Assembly (NCBI GenBank): GCA_033032865.1
Contig: JAWHQI010000524.1
Span: 806,001 to 870,000 of the forward strand
From: Dactylorhiza incarnata
Lineage: Eukaryota; Streptophyta; Magnoliopsida; Asparagales; Orchidaceae
Direction of reading: 5' to 3'
Length of the DNA: 64,000 nt
Shown: one piece after another, positions 8,663-20,906 of the stretch
Position numbering within the stretch: the first letter of the stretch is position 1
Layout: each line of letters starts with the position of its first letter
Made by a program: the position numbers and the translations under genes
The notes under the pieces: generated by a model
Databases searched by the model: none
What the model was told of the DNA's origin: nothing
What the model saw: only the letters and a program-made list of their open reading frames with translations

Positions 8663-11600
8663 ATGGCCCTTGACGATTCCTCCTCCACTACCATTCCATC
8701 ACCCGCTCCGACTGCTGCTCCGATCTCCGATGTTCGTGATGAACTTCGAATTACCACTATCTCACTTACCGGGAAGCGTAACTTTGTGGAATGGGTACAC
8801 TCGGTGCGTCGAGTCTTACAGACCAAAGGGCTCCTTCATCACTTAACCCAGGTTCCTACTGAGCCTACTGCTGACTGGCTTAAGGATGATGGTCGTGTCC
8901 AAACGTGGCTTCTCAATTCCATGGACTCGGAGCCGTATAGGATGGCTATGTATCATGACAGCCAAAGCCATGTGGGATGAACTTCATGCCTTCTACTCTG
9001 GGCAGAACAACCTCCAACATCTGTATGACATCATATTTGACCTTCAGAACCTTAAGCCTGGCGCGCCCGATGACATGCTCTCTCATGTCGCCAAGGCAAA
9101 GACTCTTCATGAGGCTTGGCTTCAACATCAGCCTCCCACTCCGGATCTAGCTATCCAGCGATCCCAGAAAGAGGCAGTGACCATTGTTATGCTACTCTCT
9201 AGCGTACCTCCTCATCTACATAGCGTTCGCGCTCAGATACTCTCCTCTACTACCACACCATCTCTGTCTGCTGTCTGCTCCATGCTTATCAAGGTTACAC
9301 ATCCATCTGAGGCCCCACCAAGTTTTTCTCCGGCTCTTCTTCAACAGCCGCTCCTTCCCACACCTACTCCTGGTTCCTCTGCTCGCGGTGGCCGTCCCCC
9401 GTCTCGGGGACGAGGACGTGGTGGCAGACCTCCTTTAAAGTGTACTTACTGTGGCCGTGACGGTCATCGTGAAACAACCTGCTACCGTAAGCATGGTTTC
9501 CCTCCTCATCTTGCTGCTACTTCGGCACCTCCTGCTGCGCCTTCACCAGCCGATCAACCTGGTCCTACTCGACAGGAATATGATGACCTACGCTCCCAGT
9601 TCCAACAGCTTCAAGGCAGTCTTGGCCGTTCTCCTGGCTCAGTTGCTTCTTTCACTACTGAAGGTATAACCTGCCTATCTCACTGTTCTCATTGGATCGT
9701 AGATTCTGGAGCGACGCATCATATCACCTCCCAGAAACCACCTCAGTATCTACAGACGTCTCACCCTCTGTCTATTGTTGTTGCAAATGACGCTACTACT
9801 CCGGTTGCGGGTGCTGCTGATCTGCACCTCACTCCCACTCTAACGCTCTCCACGGTCCTTCATGTTCCAGGCTCTCCTTTCAACTTACTCTCTGTGAGTC
9901 GTTTGATACAGTATCTTGATTGCTGTGTAACCTTCTCTTCCTCTTCTTTTGTTTTTCAGGATCGCCGCATACGGAGTATCATTGGTAGCGATCGGTTGAT
10001 GAATGGGCTCTATCTCTTGGATCTCCCACCTACCACTCTCCTGACTGTCTCCACAGTTGACTGGCATCACCGTCTTGGGCATGCTCCTCTTCCAGTCCTC
10101 CGCAATGCTCTCCCTGATGTACCTCTTCACGAGTTTACATGCGAAGCCTGCATCTACGGCAAGCAACATCGTTCCTCTTTTTCCCCTTCATGTACCCGGA
10201 GCACGACTCCGTTATCTTTAGTCCATTCTGATGTATGGGGCCCTTATAAGGTCCCTAGTATTTCTGGTTATCGTTACTTTGTAACTTTTATTGATGATTA
10301 TTCACGTGTTACCTGGTTATATTTACTTCATGATCGCTCTGAGCTACCTTCTGTGTTTCGTGCCTTTGTGACTGAATCACGAACACAATTCTCCACTCCA
10401 CTTAAAATAATTCGAACTGACAACGCCCGCGAGTACACTGGCCGCTCTTTTTCTACTCTCTGCACAGAGTTTGGCATAATTCACCAAACATCTTGTGCCT
10501 ATACCCCCCAACAAAATGGCGTTGCCGAACGGAAAAATCGTCACCTTCTGGATGTTGCTCGGGCACTCATGGTTCAAATGCAGGTACCTACGGAATACTG
10601 GCACTTTGCCGTCTCCACTGCTTGCCATCTCCTTAACCGCATGCCCTCCTCCGTTCTTAACTTTGCCACTCCCATGCAACTCCTCTTCCCCTCCACTACT
10701 CTCTTTCCTATTCCACCTCGAGTTTTCGGTTGCGTTTGCTACGTTCTCCTTCTCGGTCCGCCTGCCGATAAACTCGCCCCACGAGCTGCCAAGTATATGT
10801 TTGTTGGCTATTCTCGGACTCAAAAAGGATATGTGTGCTACTCTCCAACCACCGGAAAAACCATTGTCTCACCTGATGTTACGTTCTGTGAAGACCAATC
10901 CTTCCACTCTCCCTCTGTTTCAAGCACATTACCTTCCACTATTGTTCGTCCTTTTGTTCCGACGGACACTACTCCCTCACCATCTCCGCCCCCTACGCTA
11001 CCTTCACCATCTCCATCTACTAAACAGCCACCTCCCATCATTCAAGTATTCTCTCGTCGTAAATCTAAGGATGGTCCCCGTCAGACGCCCTCTGCTACCG
11101 ATGCCTCTCCATCAGCGGTTGATCCAGCATCCGCCTCTACAGCTCATCCGATGGCCAACCACGTATCTCTCCACCGGCTATCTCCACCTCTTCACCGGTT
11201 TGCTACCTCTCTTTCTTCCATTCCCCTTCCTAACTCTGTGCAGGAAGCGCTACAGCATCCGGGGTGGCGTGCTGCGATGTAAGAAGAGATGGTCGCTCTC
11301 CGAGCTAATCACACTTGGGAGCTGGTACCTCTTCCTCCCGGCCAACACTGTGTCAGCTGCAAATGGGTCTTCGCTGTCAAACAAAATGCCGATGGGACTA
11401 TTGACCGCTTAAAGGCTCGTCTCGTCGCCCGCGGTTTCACTCAACAACGAGGCTTGGATTACGATGAAACCTTCTCCCTCGTAGCCAAGTTAAACACCGT
11501 TCGTGTGGTGATCTCCGTCGCTGTCCACCGTCGTTGGCCTCTTATTCAGTTAGATATCAAGAACGCCTTCTTGAACGGTGATCTCCAGGAGCCAGTGTAT

Positions 11601-12813
11601 ATGTACCAACCTCCCGGGTTTGAGACCACGGGGGAGTTTCGTGCAGCCTATTTTTGCCGCATTCTGAAAGCTCTCTATGGCCTCAAACAATCTCCGAGAG
11701 CTTGGTTTGATAAATTCTGCAGAGTCCTACTGGCATTTGGTTTTCGACGAAGCTCTGCTGATTTCTCTCTATTCATCAAAGAATGACCCACGGGAACTGT
11801 GACTCCTTGTGTATGTTGATGATATCCTGATCACTGGGGACGACATCTCTGGGATTCAACAACTCAAGGAGCATCTGAACTCGGCGTTCCAAACGAAGGA
11901 TCTTGGCAATCTTAGATACTTCCTCGGAATTGAAGTCGCTCGTCGACCCGATGGGTTTGTCCTGTCCCAACGGAAATACTGCATTGACTTACTGCAAGAG
12001 GCAGGCTTCTCTGGCCGTAAACCTGCAAATACCCCTATGGATTCAAATCAAAAATTGTGTGCAGTTAGTTCTGAGACTGATCAACTCCTTGAGAATCCAG
12101 AGTACTACCGTCGTTTGGTTGGGAAGCTGATTTATCTTACAGTTACTCGACCAGATATTTCATTTGCCGTCGGAGTTGTAAGTCGCTTCATGCACACTCC
12201 AAGGACTTCTCACCTCCAAGCTGTTGAGCGCATTCTCCGATACTTGAAAACCGCTCCAGGACAAGGCCTTGTCTACAAACCATCCACCTCGCCATCTCTT
12301 CTTGCTTACTCGGATGCTGACTATGCTGGCTCTCCTGATGACAGGCGTTCCACGACTGGATTTTGTACGTACTTTGGTGGACATCTTATAACATGGTGTA
12401 ACAAGAAACAGGTTGTGGTTGCTCGCTCCTCGGCTGAGGCTGAATATAGAGCTATGGCTGCTGTCGCTTCTGAATTAACCTGGCTTGAAGGACTTTTGGG
12501 AGATTTGGGTGTCAAACTCTCCTCTCCGGCAACTCTTCTTTGTGACAGTCAGGTTGCTATTCATATTGCCAAGAATCCTATGTTTCATGAGCGGACAAAG
12601 CATATTGAAGTTGATTGTCATTTTGTCCGGGAAAATGTTCAGGCAAAGAAGATAGAATTGGAACATGTCCCAGCTGCAAAACAAGTTGCTGACATCATGA
12701 CTAAAGCTCTTCCTCGGCCAATATACCACCAGTTCTTATCCAAGCTGGGTACCTACGACTTGTACGCTCCAGTTTGCGGGGGAGTGTTAGAGAATATAGG
12801 AAAAACTATGTAA
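8663..12813 (+). pseudogene. Copia A gag-pol polyprotein, broken
   Basis: The likely start is ATG 8663. Gag carries the motif KRNFVEWVHSVRRVLQ and a CX2CX4HX4C zinc knuckle (CTYCGRDGHRETTC, about 9441-9482) after an Arg/Gly-rich patch. The protease has WIVDSGATHHI (about 9690-9725). The integrase has an H/C zinc region (WHHRLGHAPL...CEACIYGKQ), then DNAREYTG and PQQNGVAERKNRHLL. The RT has KWVFAVKQN, QLDIKNAFLNGDLQEPVYM and YVDDI (about 11810). RNase H has AYSDADYAGSPDDRRSTTGF, SSAEAEYRAMA and CDSQVAIH. Three lesions were found: a 1-nt frameshift near 8953, a TAA at 11280-11282 where EE is expected, and a TGA plus frameshift at 11784-11805. The last codons run into the 3' LTR. Confidence 0.9.
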
Positions 12814-12967
12814 AGGCCCATATATTAGGCCCATTTATTCTCCTCTCTTTTAGTCTCACATCTCTTGTATAGGATTTCTTCCTCCTCTCTCTTCCTATAT
12901 ATTTGTACTCATACTTGTATTTATCTTTTAAGTGAATATACTACAAGGTTTATACTATTTCTCTACA
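12785..12967 (+). repeat. Copia A 3' LTR
   Basis: It is 183 bp and differs from the 5' copy at three sites, all C/T changes. It follows directly on the polypurine tract at 12776-12784. Confidence 0.9.
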
Positions 12968-13604
12968 GTATACATATTTATAGTCATGGGGAGTGGCATC
13001 TCAACTTCAAATCGTATTTGTACGACTAAGCTATACAAGATGAACAACACTCCTAATGGGTCATAGAAGTGGGTGTTTAACATTTGGGCTTCTTATACAA
13101 CATTTCTTCTATAGTTATTATGTAATTTATTAGATTAGATATAACTGTTTTGTCCTCATGGTTTTGTTTTATTTACCGTTAGTACCAAGGCAGTGACAGA
13201 AATCAATGCCAGGCAGCATCATTCTAATTTCTTGGAATATAAACTTGAAAGTGATCCGAGTTGACGTGATTTACTATGTTTAATGTTAATACAAGATGTC
13301 AAATTAGTTTATAGGGGTTGGAAAAGGGACAAATCCAAATCTTTGATTTGAGATTTTCCAAAGAAACATGCTAAAGCTGAAACTAACTTAAACTAAGACC
13401 GTTAACATCAGTTAATGGTGAAGTATTCTTATGATATTGACTGTTCTGATCGTTAACAGGTACTATGTATGTTTGTAATTAATTAAAGATATCCAGTTGA
13501 CTATATGATTTTTTCTTTTTATGTATGTTTAGTATCAATAAAAGCTAGGCAGTTTACTCTACTATTCATTCATTATTTTTTTCCTCTGATCTTTTTGTGT
13601 GTAG
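12968..13604 (+). other. Intron sequence upstream of first visible RST1-like exon
   Basis: AT-rich unique-looking sequence with no open frame or repeat that I recognise. It ends in a pyrimidine-rich tract and the acceptor TGTGTGTAG just before 13605. I infer that all of 1-13604 lies in an intron of the gene whose exons begin here. Confidence 0.55.
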
Positions 13605-13787
13605 GTGGCTCCTTCATCATCTTATGCTATTATATCATCTGGATCAGACTTCCTCCTAAAACAGCTGTTTGAATATGAACATGAGCACCAGCAGTGGTCC
13701 TCTGCCATTTCTTTGGGCTTAATAGCAAATTGCTTTCATGCAACTGATAGAATGCAAAAGACCAATGTCGTAGTCAGTCTTATGAAG
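13605..13787 (+). CDS. RST1: RST1-like gene, exon (61 codons)
   Basis: This exon of 183 nt, phase 0 to 0, is bounded by acceptor TAG (13602-13604) and donor GTAAAA (13788). It encodes a helix-rich stretch starting VAPSSSYAII and containing FLLKQLFEYEHEHQQWSSAISLGLI. I recognise this as the EHEHRQW-type segment of plant RST1. RST1 is a roughly 1,800-residue cytosolic HEAT-repeat protein that, with RIPR, connects the RNA exosome to the Ski complex and affects wax and embryo development. The upstream half of the protein is not in the window. The identification rests on recalled family resemblance, not on a search. Confidence 0.78.
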
Positions 13788-14664
13788 GTAAAAACTGTTA
13801 ACATTGCACTTTCAAGAGTCCTTCTGAACTGCTAATGTTACTTCTCTTCGTTCAATATGTTTAATATGTCAAAATCTATGTTTAAACTTAAGTTTTGATA
13901 CTTCTATATTGAAAGATTAGGCAAGAGAAAAGCTGGTCACCACCTAAGTAACATGAATGAAAATTGCCCAAGATGATTTTTGTAATTTACCTTTAACACC
14001 TCGGCCAGCACGACATGAATGGTGGAAATGGGGATTCATAAAGACGACTCTAGTTAGTTGGGATAGAGTTATCGATTAGAAGACATTACAGAAATGGACG
14101 GCCAGATTGATTTTTTTGCATTCTCCAAAGCAAACTATTACAAAATAGCTTCATAATGTCCATATGCATGTTTCCGGTAACCAGATTATAAGTTTGAATA
14201 ACTAGTTCCATTTTTTTACTCTATATCAATATAGCATAAATTTAATCCAAAATGTCCATATTCATGCTTGCAGTGACCATATTACAGTAATGAGTAACTA
14301 GTTCAAATTCCATTTACTCCTTGCCAAATATACAGGGCCTAATCTTTGTATGGTGTGAAATAAATGTTGTGTAGAAATTAAAATGCAGTGTTTGGAATGA
14401 CATTGTAGGTGATCTTACGTTCTTAAAAGTTACCTAATTACTACTTTTATTTGTACAGTGCTATAGACACCAACAACTCAACACGTGTCAATTTTTGTGC
14501 ATGTAGATGCAGTTGAGCATATGGTTATAGATGTCTGAGATATCATTCTAATCTTAAATTTTAGTGGTTGAAAAATTGTCTTGTGTTTATACTAGTGCAT
14601 CCTAATCCTTGTTACCTGTTTAAATAAAATATGACTGTCTATGATCTGGGTTTTGTGATTTTAG
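13788..14664 (+). other. RST1-like intron, 877 bp
   Basis: AT-rich, with donor GTAAAA and acceptor TTTTAG. I see no transposon motif in it, so it looks like a native-sized intron. Confidence 0.65.
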
Positions 14665-15513
14665 GTAGCATGTAATAGCAAAAGCCATCTTGTCATAGGA
14701 GCTTGTGGGTTAGGACTTGGTTTGGCATGCCGAGGCCTTCTTTCTAGTGGAGAAGTTGATTCAATTAGCCATGCAGAGGCAACTTTACTCCGTGATGTGG
14801 TTATGACTCTATTTACGCTGTTAATTAAGCTTTGTCCTCATGCTTCTGACTCTCTTGAAAACCTGATTAAATTATTGCTTGTGGATGAGTGTGATAGCAC
14901 TGGGGCTTCTTCACGATTGCCTCAATGGAATATTGATAACATGGAGGATGAAGACACTTGGGGTGTTGCTGGACTTGTCTTGGGATTGGGAAATTCTGTT
15001 GCTGCATTATCTAGGCTTGGAGTAGATGATGTTGCACTTAACTTAAAAGATGTTCTCTTTTCATGGCTTCCATATCCTGAGTCATCCAAAGTGACCGAGA
15101 TACCATTAGCTGTTGGGGCATGTCTAGCAATTCCTATTGTTTTCAGGTTTTGCCAAAGTTCCGAGCTTATAATTGGCGATGTCAATGCATTTTTGATTTG
15201 TTATATTTCACTAATTTCTGAGATTCTGAACTCAAGAGAGTCTGGAATTCATCATCAGAATCTTCTTATGGCATCTTGTATTGGAGCTGGATCACTTGTC
15301 TCATGTATATTAAGTGATGGGTTGCACTCTATAAGATATGATGACATAAAAAATCTGTTGGGAGTCTTGAGGAATTGTTATTTAAACTCTAATCTACCTC
15401 TTGTCCAGTTGGGAGGGATGATTGGAGTTGTTAATGCATTTGGTGCTGCTGCAGGGGATCTCACTTGCAAACATTCTCAGCCTTCATTTTTGCCAATCAG
15501 TCTCGACCTACAG
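14665..15513 (+). CDS. RST1: RST1-like gene, large exon (283 codons)
   Basis: 849 nt, phase 0 to 0, after acceptor TTTTAG (14659-14664). It continues directly from the previous exon: SLMK then VACNSKSHLVIGACGLGLGLACRG. The protein shows repeated hydrophobic helices of HEAT type, with motifs GACGLGLG, WGVAGLVLGLGNSVAALSRLG, PLAVGACLAIPIV, LLMASCIGAGSLVSCIL and LGGMIGVVNAFGAAAGDL. It is open throughout. The donor I choose (CAG then GTTTTT at 15514) is weak, but reading on meets a TGA five codons later and phase 0 fits the next exon. This belongs to the central/C-terminal part of RST1. Confidence 0.8.
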
Positions 15514-15979
15514 GTTTTTAGCTGACCTCCTAGTATCCTCAAGAACAACAAAATAAAAGGCCTTGCAGATACAATATAAATGCAGCAGCAGCACAGGCAC
15601 TGGTTCCCCATCAGTTTTTTATCTGCAATGACAGTACTCTGGCGTGCAATATCCGACAGCATGAATATTTTCAGCCAACACAGTTTTCTCATGTGAAAAT
15701 ATTTTCTTTACTTTTCTTATATATTTTTTAAATTTATTTTTCTCTCTTTTATATTTTTGTAATTTATTTTATTCTATTTATAAAATTTATTTTTCTTTTA
15801 TATTTATATTTTCTTATTTTATTTTATGTTATTTTATTGTATTTATTAAATATATTTTTATTTTATTTTTCTCTTTCAGTTTATATTTTTATATTGCGTT
15901 GTATATATATATATATTTGTGTGTGTGTGTATAGAGATATATATATATACGAGCAGTCGTGCACCGGGACCCCGTGCGG
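15514..15979 (+). other. RST1-like intron, AT-rich start with microsatellite
   Basis: After a unique segment, 15700-15900 is almost pure A/T with TTTATTTT-type repeats. A TA/TG dinucleotide microsatellite follows at about 15903-15950. It leads straight into the GC-rich minisatellite. Confidence 0.6.
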
Positions 15980-16715
15980 GGCGACAACATTCGGCGGGGG
16001 CGACGACATTCGGCGGGGGCGATGACATTCGGCGGGGGTGACGACATTCGGCTGAGGCGGCGACATTAGTCGTGGGAGGCGACATTGGTCGTGGGTGGCG
16101 ACATTTGTCGTGGGGGCAACATTTGTCGTGGACGGCGACATTCCGCGGAGGAGGCGACATTCAGCGGGGGAGGCAACATTCGGCGGGGGAGGCGACATTC
16201 TGCGGGGGAGGCGACATTCGGCGGGGAAGGCGACATTCAGCGGGGGAGGCGGCATTCGGCGGGGGCGACGACATTCGGTGTGGGCGGCGACATTTGGCGG
16301 GGGCGGCGACATTCGGCGAGGGCGGCGACATTCGGCGGGGGCGGGGACATTCGACGGAGGCGGCGACATTGGTCGTGGGCAGCGTCATTGATCGTGAGCG
16401 ACGACATTGGTCGTGGGCGGCGTCATTTGTCGTGAGCGGCGACATTGGTCGTGGGCGGTTTTTTTGGTCGTGAGCGGCGACATTGGTCGTGGGCGGCTTT
16501 ATTGGTCATGAGCGGCGTCATTGGTCATGGGCGGTGACATTTGTTGTGGGGGGCAATATTTGTTGTGAGCGGCGATAGTCGGCGAGGGAGGCAACATTCA
16601 GCGTGGGAGGCAACATTCGGCGGGGGCGGCGAGATTCGGAGGGGGCGATGACATTCGGCGAGGGAGGCGATATTCGGCGGGGACGGCAACATTCGCTGGG
16701 GGCGGCAATGCTAGG
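15980..16715. repeat. G-rich 19-bp minisatellite, about 38 units
   Basis: The unit is GGCGACATTCGGCGGGGGC or close variants, spaced 19 bp. Two main flavours alternate in blocks: a CGGCGGGGG type (15985-16040, 16145-16365, 16560-16700) and a GGTCGTGGG type (16060-16140, 16366-16560). Because 19 is not a multiple of three and the unit has few stop codons, long frames exist in several phases on both strands. These are by-products of the repeat. The array lies in an intron of the RST1-like gene with the G-rich strand as the sense strand. Confidence 0.9.
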
Positions 16716-18367
16716 CGGGCAGCACTCGATGCTCTCTTGTGGGCATTAGGAAAGTTGATTTTTGTTATAAATAAATGTACATATGTCCAGCTGAAGCGTT
16801 TCAATTCAAAATAAATTTTTATTATCACATAATAGAAAGATAGAACTCATCTGAATATAATAATAGCAGTTCATTGCAAAATAGAGCTAATATTAGGATA
16901 CTTGGACAGCTCATTAACAAAATGATAGTAGAGTATGTTCCGATAACAATTAGAAGGAACTCAAACTAATGACGATAACACTTAGCAACAGCATAACACA
17001 ACAAATCAGGTAAATAACTTAGTTTCCTTTTTAAGCATCAATTCTTTCGCCGCGGCAATGTCGTAGTTCTTCAGAACCAGGAAAGCCTTCGACCTTTTTA
17101 GCTCATGAAAAATAAAAGGGCATTGATCATGCTAATGTAGATCAATTGCATCCTTTGTATGACCTTTTGGATCCCTTTGTATTCCGATTTAGGCATTGAG
17201 TGTCATGGCTTTGGTAAATTTCCGTCTTTGTCTTTTTTGATATCTTCAATTTCATCGGGTATGTCAACTACAAAAAACATCATTTAATGAGTTATGGTAT
17301 GTTACTGAACTCCAACCGAGAAATCTAAAAGAAAAGTGGAGTAAGCTGTCTTACGCCCTTTTTTTGAATCCTGCGACATCGTTGTAGGAGTAATGTTTGG
17401 CTAAATTTACCTAATTTACATCATAAATTAGATAGAATGACGCAGAAGCCCATAAGCATATATTAGAATAATCTAAAAAAATGAAGCCACTACTTTCATC
17501 TATAAGTAAATTCACTACACCTGTTCAAAAATAAATAGAGAGATTGCTTTTGTCTTTTCCACATACAAAGTATATAAAAATGATTTAAAACAGGAACGAT
17601 AAACTAATACGCATAATTGAGAAGGTGCGGCGACATTCATGAAAGTTCATCAAATATAGGAAACAGAAGACTTTATAAGAAATAATATGAGTGGTAGACT
17701 TTATTACAAAGTGCATCAAATAGAGAAAATAGATAAATGATTAGGAGTGGTAGACTTTATTAGAAATAATATTACCACCCACTCCAATCTTTAAGCGTTG
17801 GTAGAAGGGACTGATGAATGACTTTATTAGTTCTGCATGTCGTTATAACTAACATTGTTTTTTTTGGAAGCAGGGGCCCATCATGAACAAAAGATCAAAA
17901 AACTATTTATAATTTTGATTTTATATTTTTTAATTTTAATATTATAGCTTCTTTGTCGAACCATTTTCTTATTGCTTCATTTCTGAACATGGTGTTTAAA
18001 ATTTTCAAGTCTTTAAGCAACTGCTAAGCATATTTTTCTGTTTTATTCTTTTATTGATTTTATTTTAAAGCTTTCTACTATTTAAACGGGGACATTCAGC
18101 ATGAATTTGCATCCCAAGTAATTTTTAATACTTCCCACATTTACCCAAAAAGTGAGGATATAGCATTGTCATAAATTACTTTTATATAGCAATGCAAATA
18201 CAATATATTCCATTTTGAAAGTGAAAGCTTTGGAAAAAAATTCTGAATGACTTTTAATTAAAGTCCAACCAAACACAAAACTAAACTTGTATGCAAACCA
18301 ACTCAATAATATTGAAAATTTTATCTGCTTGTCGCATAGTCTTTCATTCCATTTCTCCTTCTAGCAG
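16716..18367 (+). other. RST1-like intron, remainder
   Basis: AT-rich sequence with no coding frame that I recognise. Single stray units similar to the minisatellite occur at about 17626-17640 (GCGGCGACATTC) and 18088-18100 (GGGGACATTCAGC). The tract ends in a pyrimidine-rich acceptor, CTAGCAG, at 18361-18367. Confidence 0.55.
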
Positions 18368-18661
18368 GTATCAGATTTTGTCAGAGGCCCGATCCTCTTA
18401 AGCCCTGTTTGTGAAAACCTTTCTATGTCCTTTGTTCATGAACTTTTCTTGGTTGCAAAAGATTCGAAGGAACAGCAGATACGGAAAAATGCAGCATGGG
18501 CTTTTTCATTTCTTCGCCACAAGTGGTATCTCAAAAAGTTTCAGGAAATTGATAGCTCTGAGAGCATCTCAAAAGTTTCCACTGTACAATCTCAATCTTT
18601 AGCAGAAGACAGTTTAGTTTGGAGAATGTGCTTATGGTTATCTAATATTAACTATCATCAG
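18368..18661 (+). CDS. RST1: RST1-like gene, exon (98 codons)
   Basis: 294 nt, phase 0 to 0, with acceptor CAG (18365-18367) and donor GTTAGT (18662). It starts VSDFVRGPILLSPVCEN and continues with SFVHELFLVAKDSKEQQIRKNAAWAF, FLRHKWYLKKF and WRMCLWLSN. The GP-LLS-PVCE and QQ-AAW-FSFLR patterns match RST1 in the region after the large exon. It has no stop or frameshift. Confidence 0.8.
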
Positions 18662-19049
18662 GTTAGTTGGCTATATCAACTTTTGTGTGCATGCTGGTAT
18701 CTTCATAACTGAAAAAAAGCTTAAATACCTTTTTGAGTATCTTATGTGGTTCGATAACTTCCATACTTATTTATGTATTCATGAGTACTTGTACATTAAT
18801 TTCTTCATCATCAATAGCAATATCCTAACTAATAGAGGTTGGCCTCATGAATCTTTATTTTTCATTAATTCTGGTCTTATTTTATCTAATTTGTTAAACC
18901 AAAATTGTACAAGTCTCCTTCAACAACTTAAATTCATATTACCTTGAGTCTACTGTCTCATGTACCTAATTCTTTGATATCAACTCAATTAATTTGTGCA
19001 TTTTTAACTTTATTGTGCATGTCAAAATCACCTAACTCAATTATATATT
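18662..19049 (+). other. Native part of the 24.9-kb RST1-like intron
   Basis: Unique AT-rich sequence that ends in ATATT (19045-19049), the left target duplication of the gypsy element. The incidental frame 18687-18947 runs into the intron and is not a gene. Confidence 0.6.
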
Positions 19050-19631
19050 TGTTGGTACAAAAATTGTACCTCCACAACTTCACGTTAAAGGATACCGAGT
19101 GGGACTGATGAGTTGTCGGTTACTTGCAGGTTGAAGGATGGCAAAGGGAGAAAAGGAGGCCGGTGAGAGGCAAGACCAGAATTACCCGTCAAGGCAAATA
19201 CCACTTGCGGCGGGCAATATAATAGATTGGAAACTAGTGGTTACAAAAAAGGGTTAACCGGACGGTAAGCTAGCAACTCAAAAGGGACTAGATTCGAGAC
19301 CACTTCCACAGGTGGCGAGCTTGAGGATTCGAATCAGCCTCCCTTCTATGTACTGCTCACCCCTATTTATAGGTGCACGGGCTTGCCCAAACGGGCAGAC
19401 TCTAAAATTACGGTTTGCCCGGAATACAGGAAAACCGGGCAGGGGTGAGAAGTTACATAGCGAGAACAAAATCCTGACTGTACGGTCCGGTGGTTAGACT
19501 GGCGCTTGGTCCTGTCTTCCCTTTGAGAAGCTGCTGGAGAGAGCGAAGCGGTCCGGGCGGTCACCAAAGTAGTGACCGTGCGGACCGGTTCTAGACGAAC
19601 AGAGAGCTAGTCGCGGGATTCCGAGTAAACA
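19050..19631 (-). repeat. Gypsy element left (3') LTR, full length
   Basis: 582 bp, from TGTTGGTAC to GTAAACA, which form an imperfect short inverted repeat. On the minus strand a TATA-type box (complement of CTATTTATAGG, near 19373) would drive transcription leftward. Bases 19277-19631 match 37186-37540 without an obvious gap. Confidence 0.75.
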
Positions 19632-19828
19632 TGATCCCTGCACATTTTCAAGTTTTTGAGAACTTCGGAAATGTTCGCTTTAACCGCGGAGACCGCGACC
19701 CACTTTTAATGCTGAAAATTCTATAAATACGGCTGCAGAGGCTTGGAAATTCATTTCAATCCTCAGAGACAACAAATTTCTCCCCCCTAGCGGTAAGAAT
19801 AATCCAGATCACGGCGAATAAAGAAATC

Positions 19829-20341
19829 ATGCATATGATGAAGAGTATTGGTGGGGTTTCCACGCTGTCTTCGCCTCTGAAGGATGTCATTGCAAAGAGA
19901 AGTTCTCGAGCGGTTAACACTTCAAATCCGCGGATTGGAGAAAACTCTAAGACAATGAAGACGACAATAACCGCCAAGAAGTTCGCTGCACCAGAGAAGC
20001 CGACTTAAGTCATTGTGACAGCTGAGTCCCTACAGATAATCGTCGCGGGCACGTGGAACACATCTCTAGATGTAGTTATTGATGGCACTCCTTCCACTGG
20101 AATGGTCGTCATAAAGCTGAACGATACCGAGAAAACTTTCGATACATCTCGGCCCGGTATTGATTTCGCACTGGTCGCAGACCTGAATGTTCCGAACTCT
20201 TCCACTGGTCAAGAGGATGGCGATCAGCATGACAACTTGCCTATGGACAACCTCGATGTAGACAAGGTTAAACAGGGTATGAAGAAAATTATTACCGTTG
20301 CCAACCGACTAAGACGAGCTCTGCGTACGGTCAGAATTTGA
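19829..20341 (+). pseudogene. Additional ORF of the gypsy element, first part
   Basis: From ATG 19829 one frame runs to TGA at 20339-20341, broken once by TAA at 20006-20008. It encodes a basic start (MHMMKSIGG) and a moderately acidic later part (DNLPMDNLDVDKVKQGMKKI). I do not recognise a domain. It is transcribed against the pol genes and lies next to the 3' LTR, the place where Tat elements carry extra ORFs. Confidence 0.45.
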
Positions 20342-20345
20342 ATGG

Positions 20346-20906
20346 GTGGTGAAAAAGCTTCAGCGATTAATTTCCGAATCATTAGAAAAAGGCGAAAATA
20401 TAATAGTCAAAAAGAGAAAAATGAGGAAGGAAGAGAAGAGGGAGAAGAAGAAGAAGAAGGATATGAGGAAATTGACCGTCGAGACCGGAGCGGTTAACCT
20501 GGATGTCGTTGTTGGCGAGGAGGTAGAGATGTTGCGGTCTCCTGCTAAGTCCCCTCCTGCTGGTAAGGAAGATGAAAATTCTAACTGGGATTCTCTTCCC
20601 TTAGTTGATTCTTTACCGTCCAAAGAGATTGACTGCGACTTAACCGAATATTTAGATGATATTTTCTCTGAAGATGATGACCATAATTCTGCTGTTAACC
20701 TGCAGGTTCCTGATATTCAAGATGATGGGAAGGTGAATGTTGATGCAGATGCCGAGGCGGCAAGAGTTCTGGAAGAGAAAAAGAAGGACAAGGACAATGA
20801 GGCCCAGTCCCAACTGGCCTTAGAGAGGGCTGGTCTGACCGATGATGCCGCGGTCACTTCTGCGGCTAAAAAAGCCAAGACCGAGAAAGCTGCAGAGCCC
20901 GAGTAA
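20346..20906 (+). pseudogene. Additional ORF of the gypsy element, charged coiled-coil part
   Basis: This 186-codon frame opens with a Lys/Glu-rich run (about residues 20-45), continues with an acidic Ser/Asp region and ends Ala/Lys-rich (DDAAVTSAAKKAKTEKAAEPE). Composition suggests a disordered or coiled-coil protein. It may join the preceding frame by a frameshift near 20342. No catalytic motif is visible. Confidence 0.4.

Larger units (their letters stand above)
7677..12967 (+). mobile_element. Copia element A, plus strand, 5,291 bp
   Basis: Two 183-bp LTRs (7677-7859, 12785-12967) differ at three positions. A primer-binding site TGGTATCAAAGCG (7860-7872) and a polypurine tract GCGGGGGAG (12776-12784) are in place. 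The single gag-pol frame (8663-12813) has Copia order: gag, protease, integrase, RT, RNase H. It is broken by two frameshifts and one stop. The flanks GTAAA (7672-7676) and GTATA (12968-12972) match at four of five bases and may be a mutated target duplication. It is a relative of elements D and E. Confidence 0.9.

Noticed and set aside
7672..12972. Perfect target duplication for Copia A
   Set aside because: GTAAA and GTATA match at only four of five bases, so I report it only as possible.
16072..16473. Overlapping long frames on both strands with Gly/Arg- or Pro-rich repeat peptides
   Set aside because: They arise because the 19-bp minisatellite lacks stops in several frames. There is no start context, domain or expression evidence.
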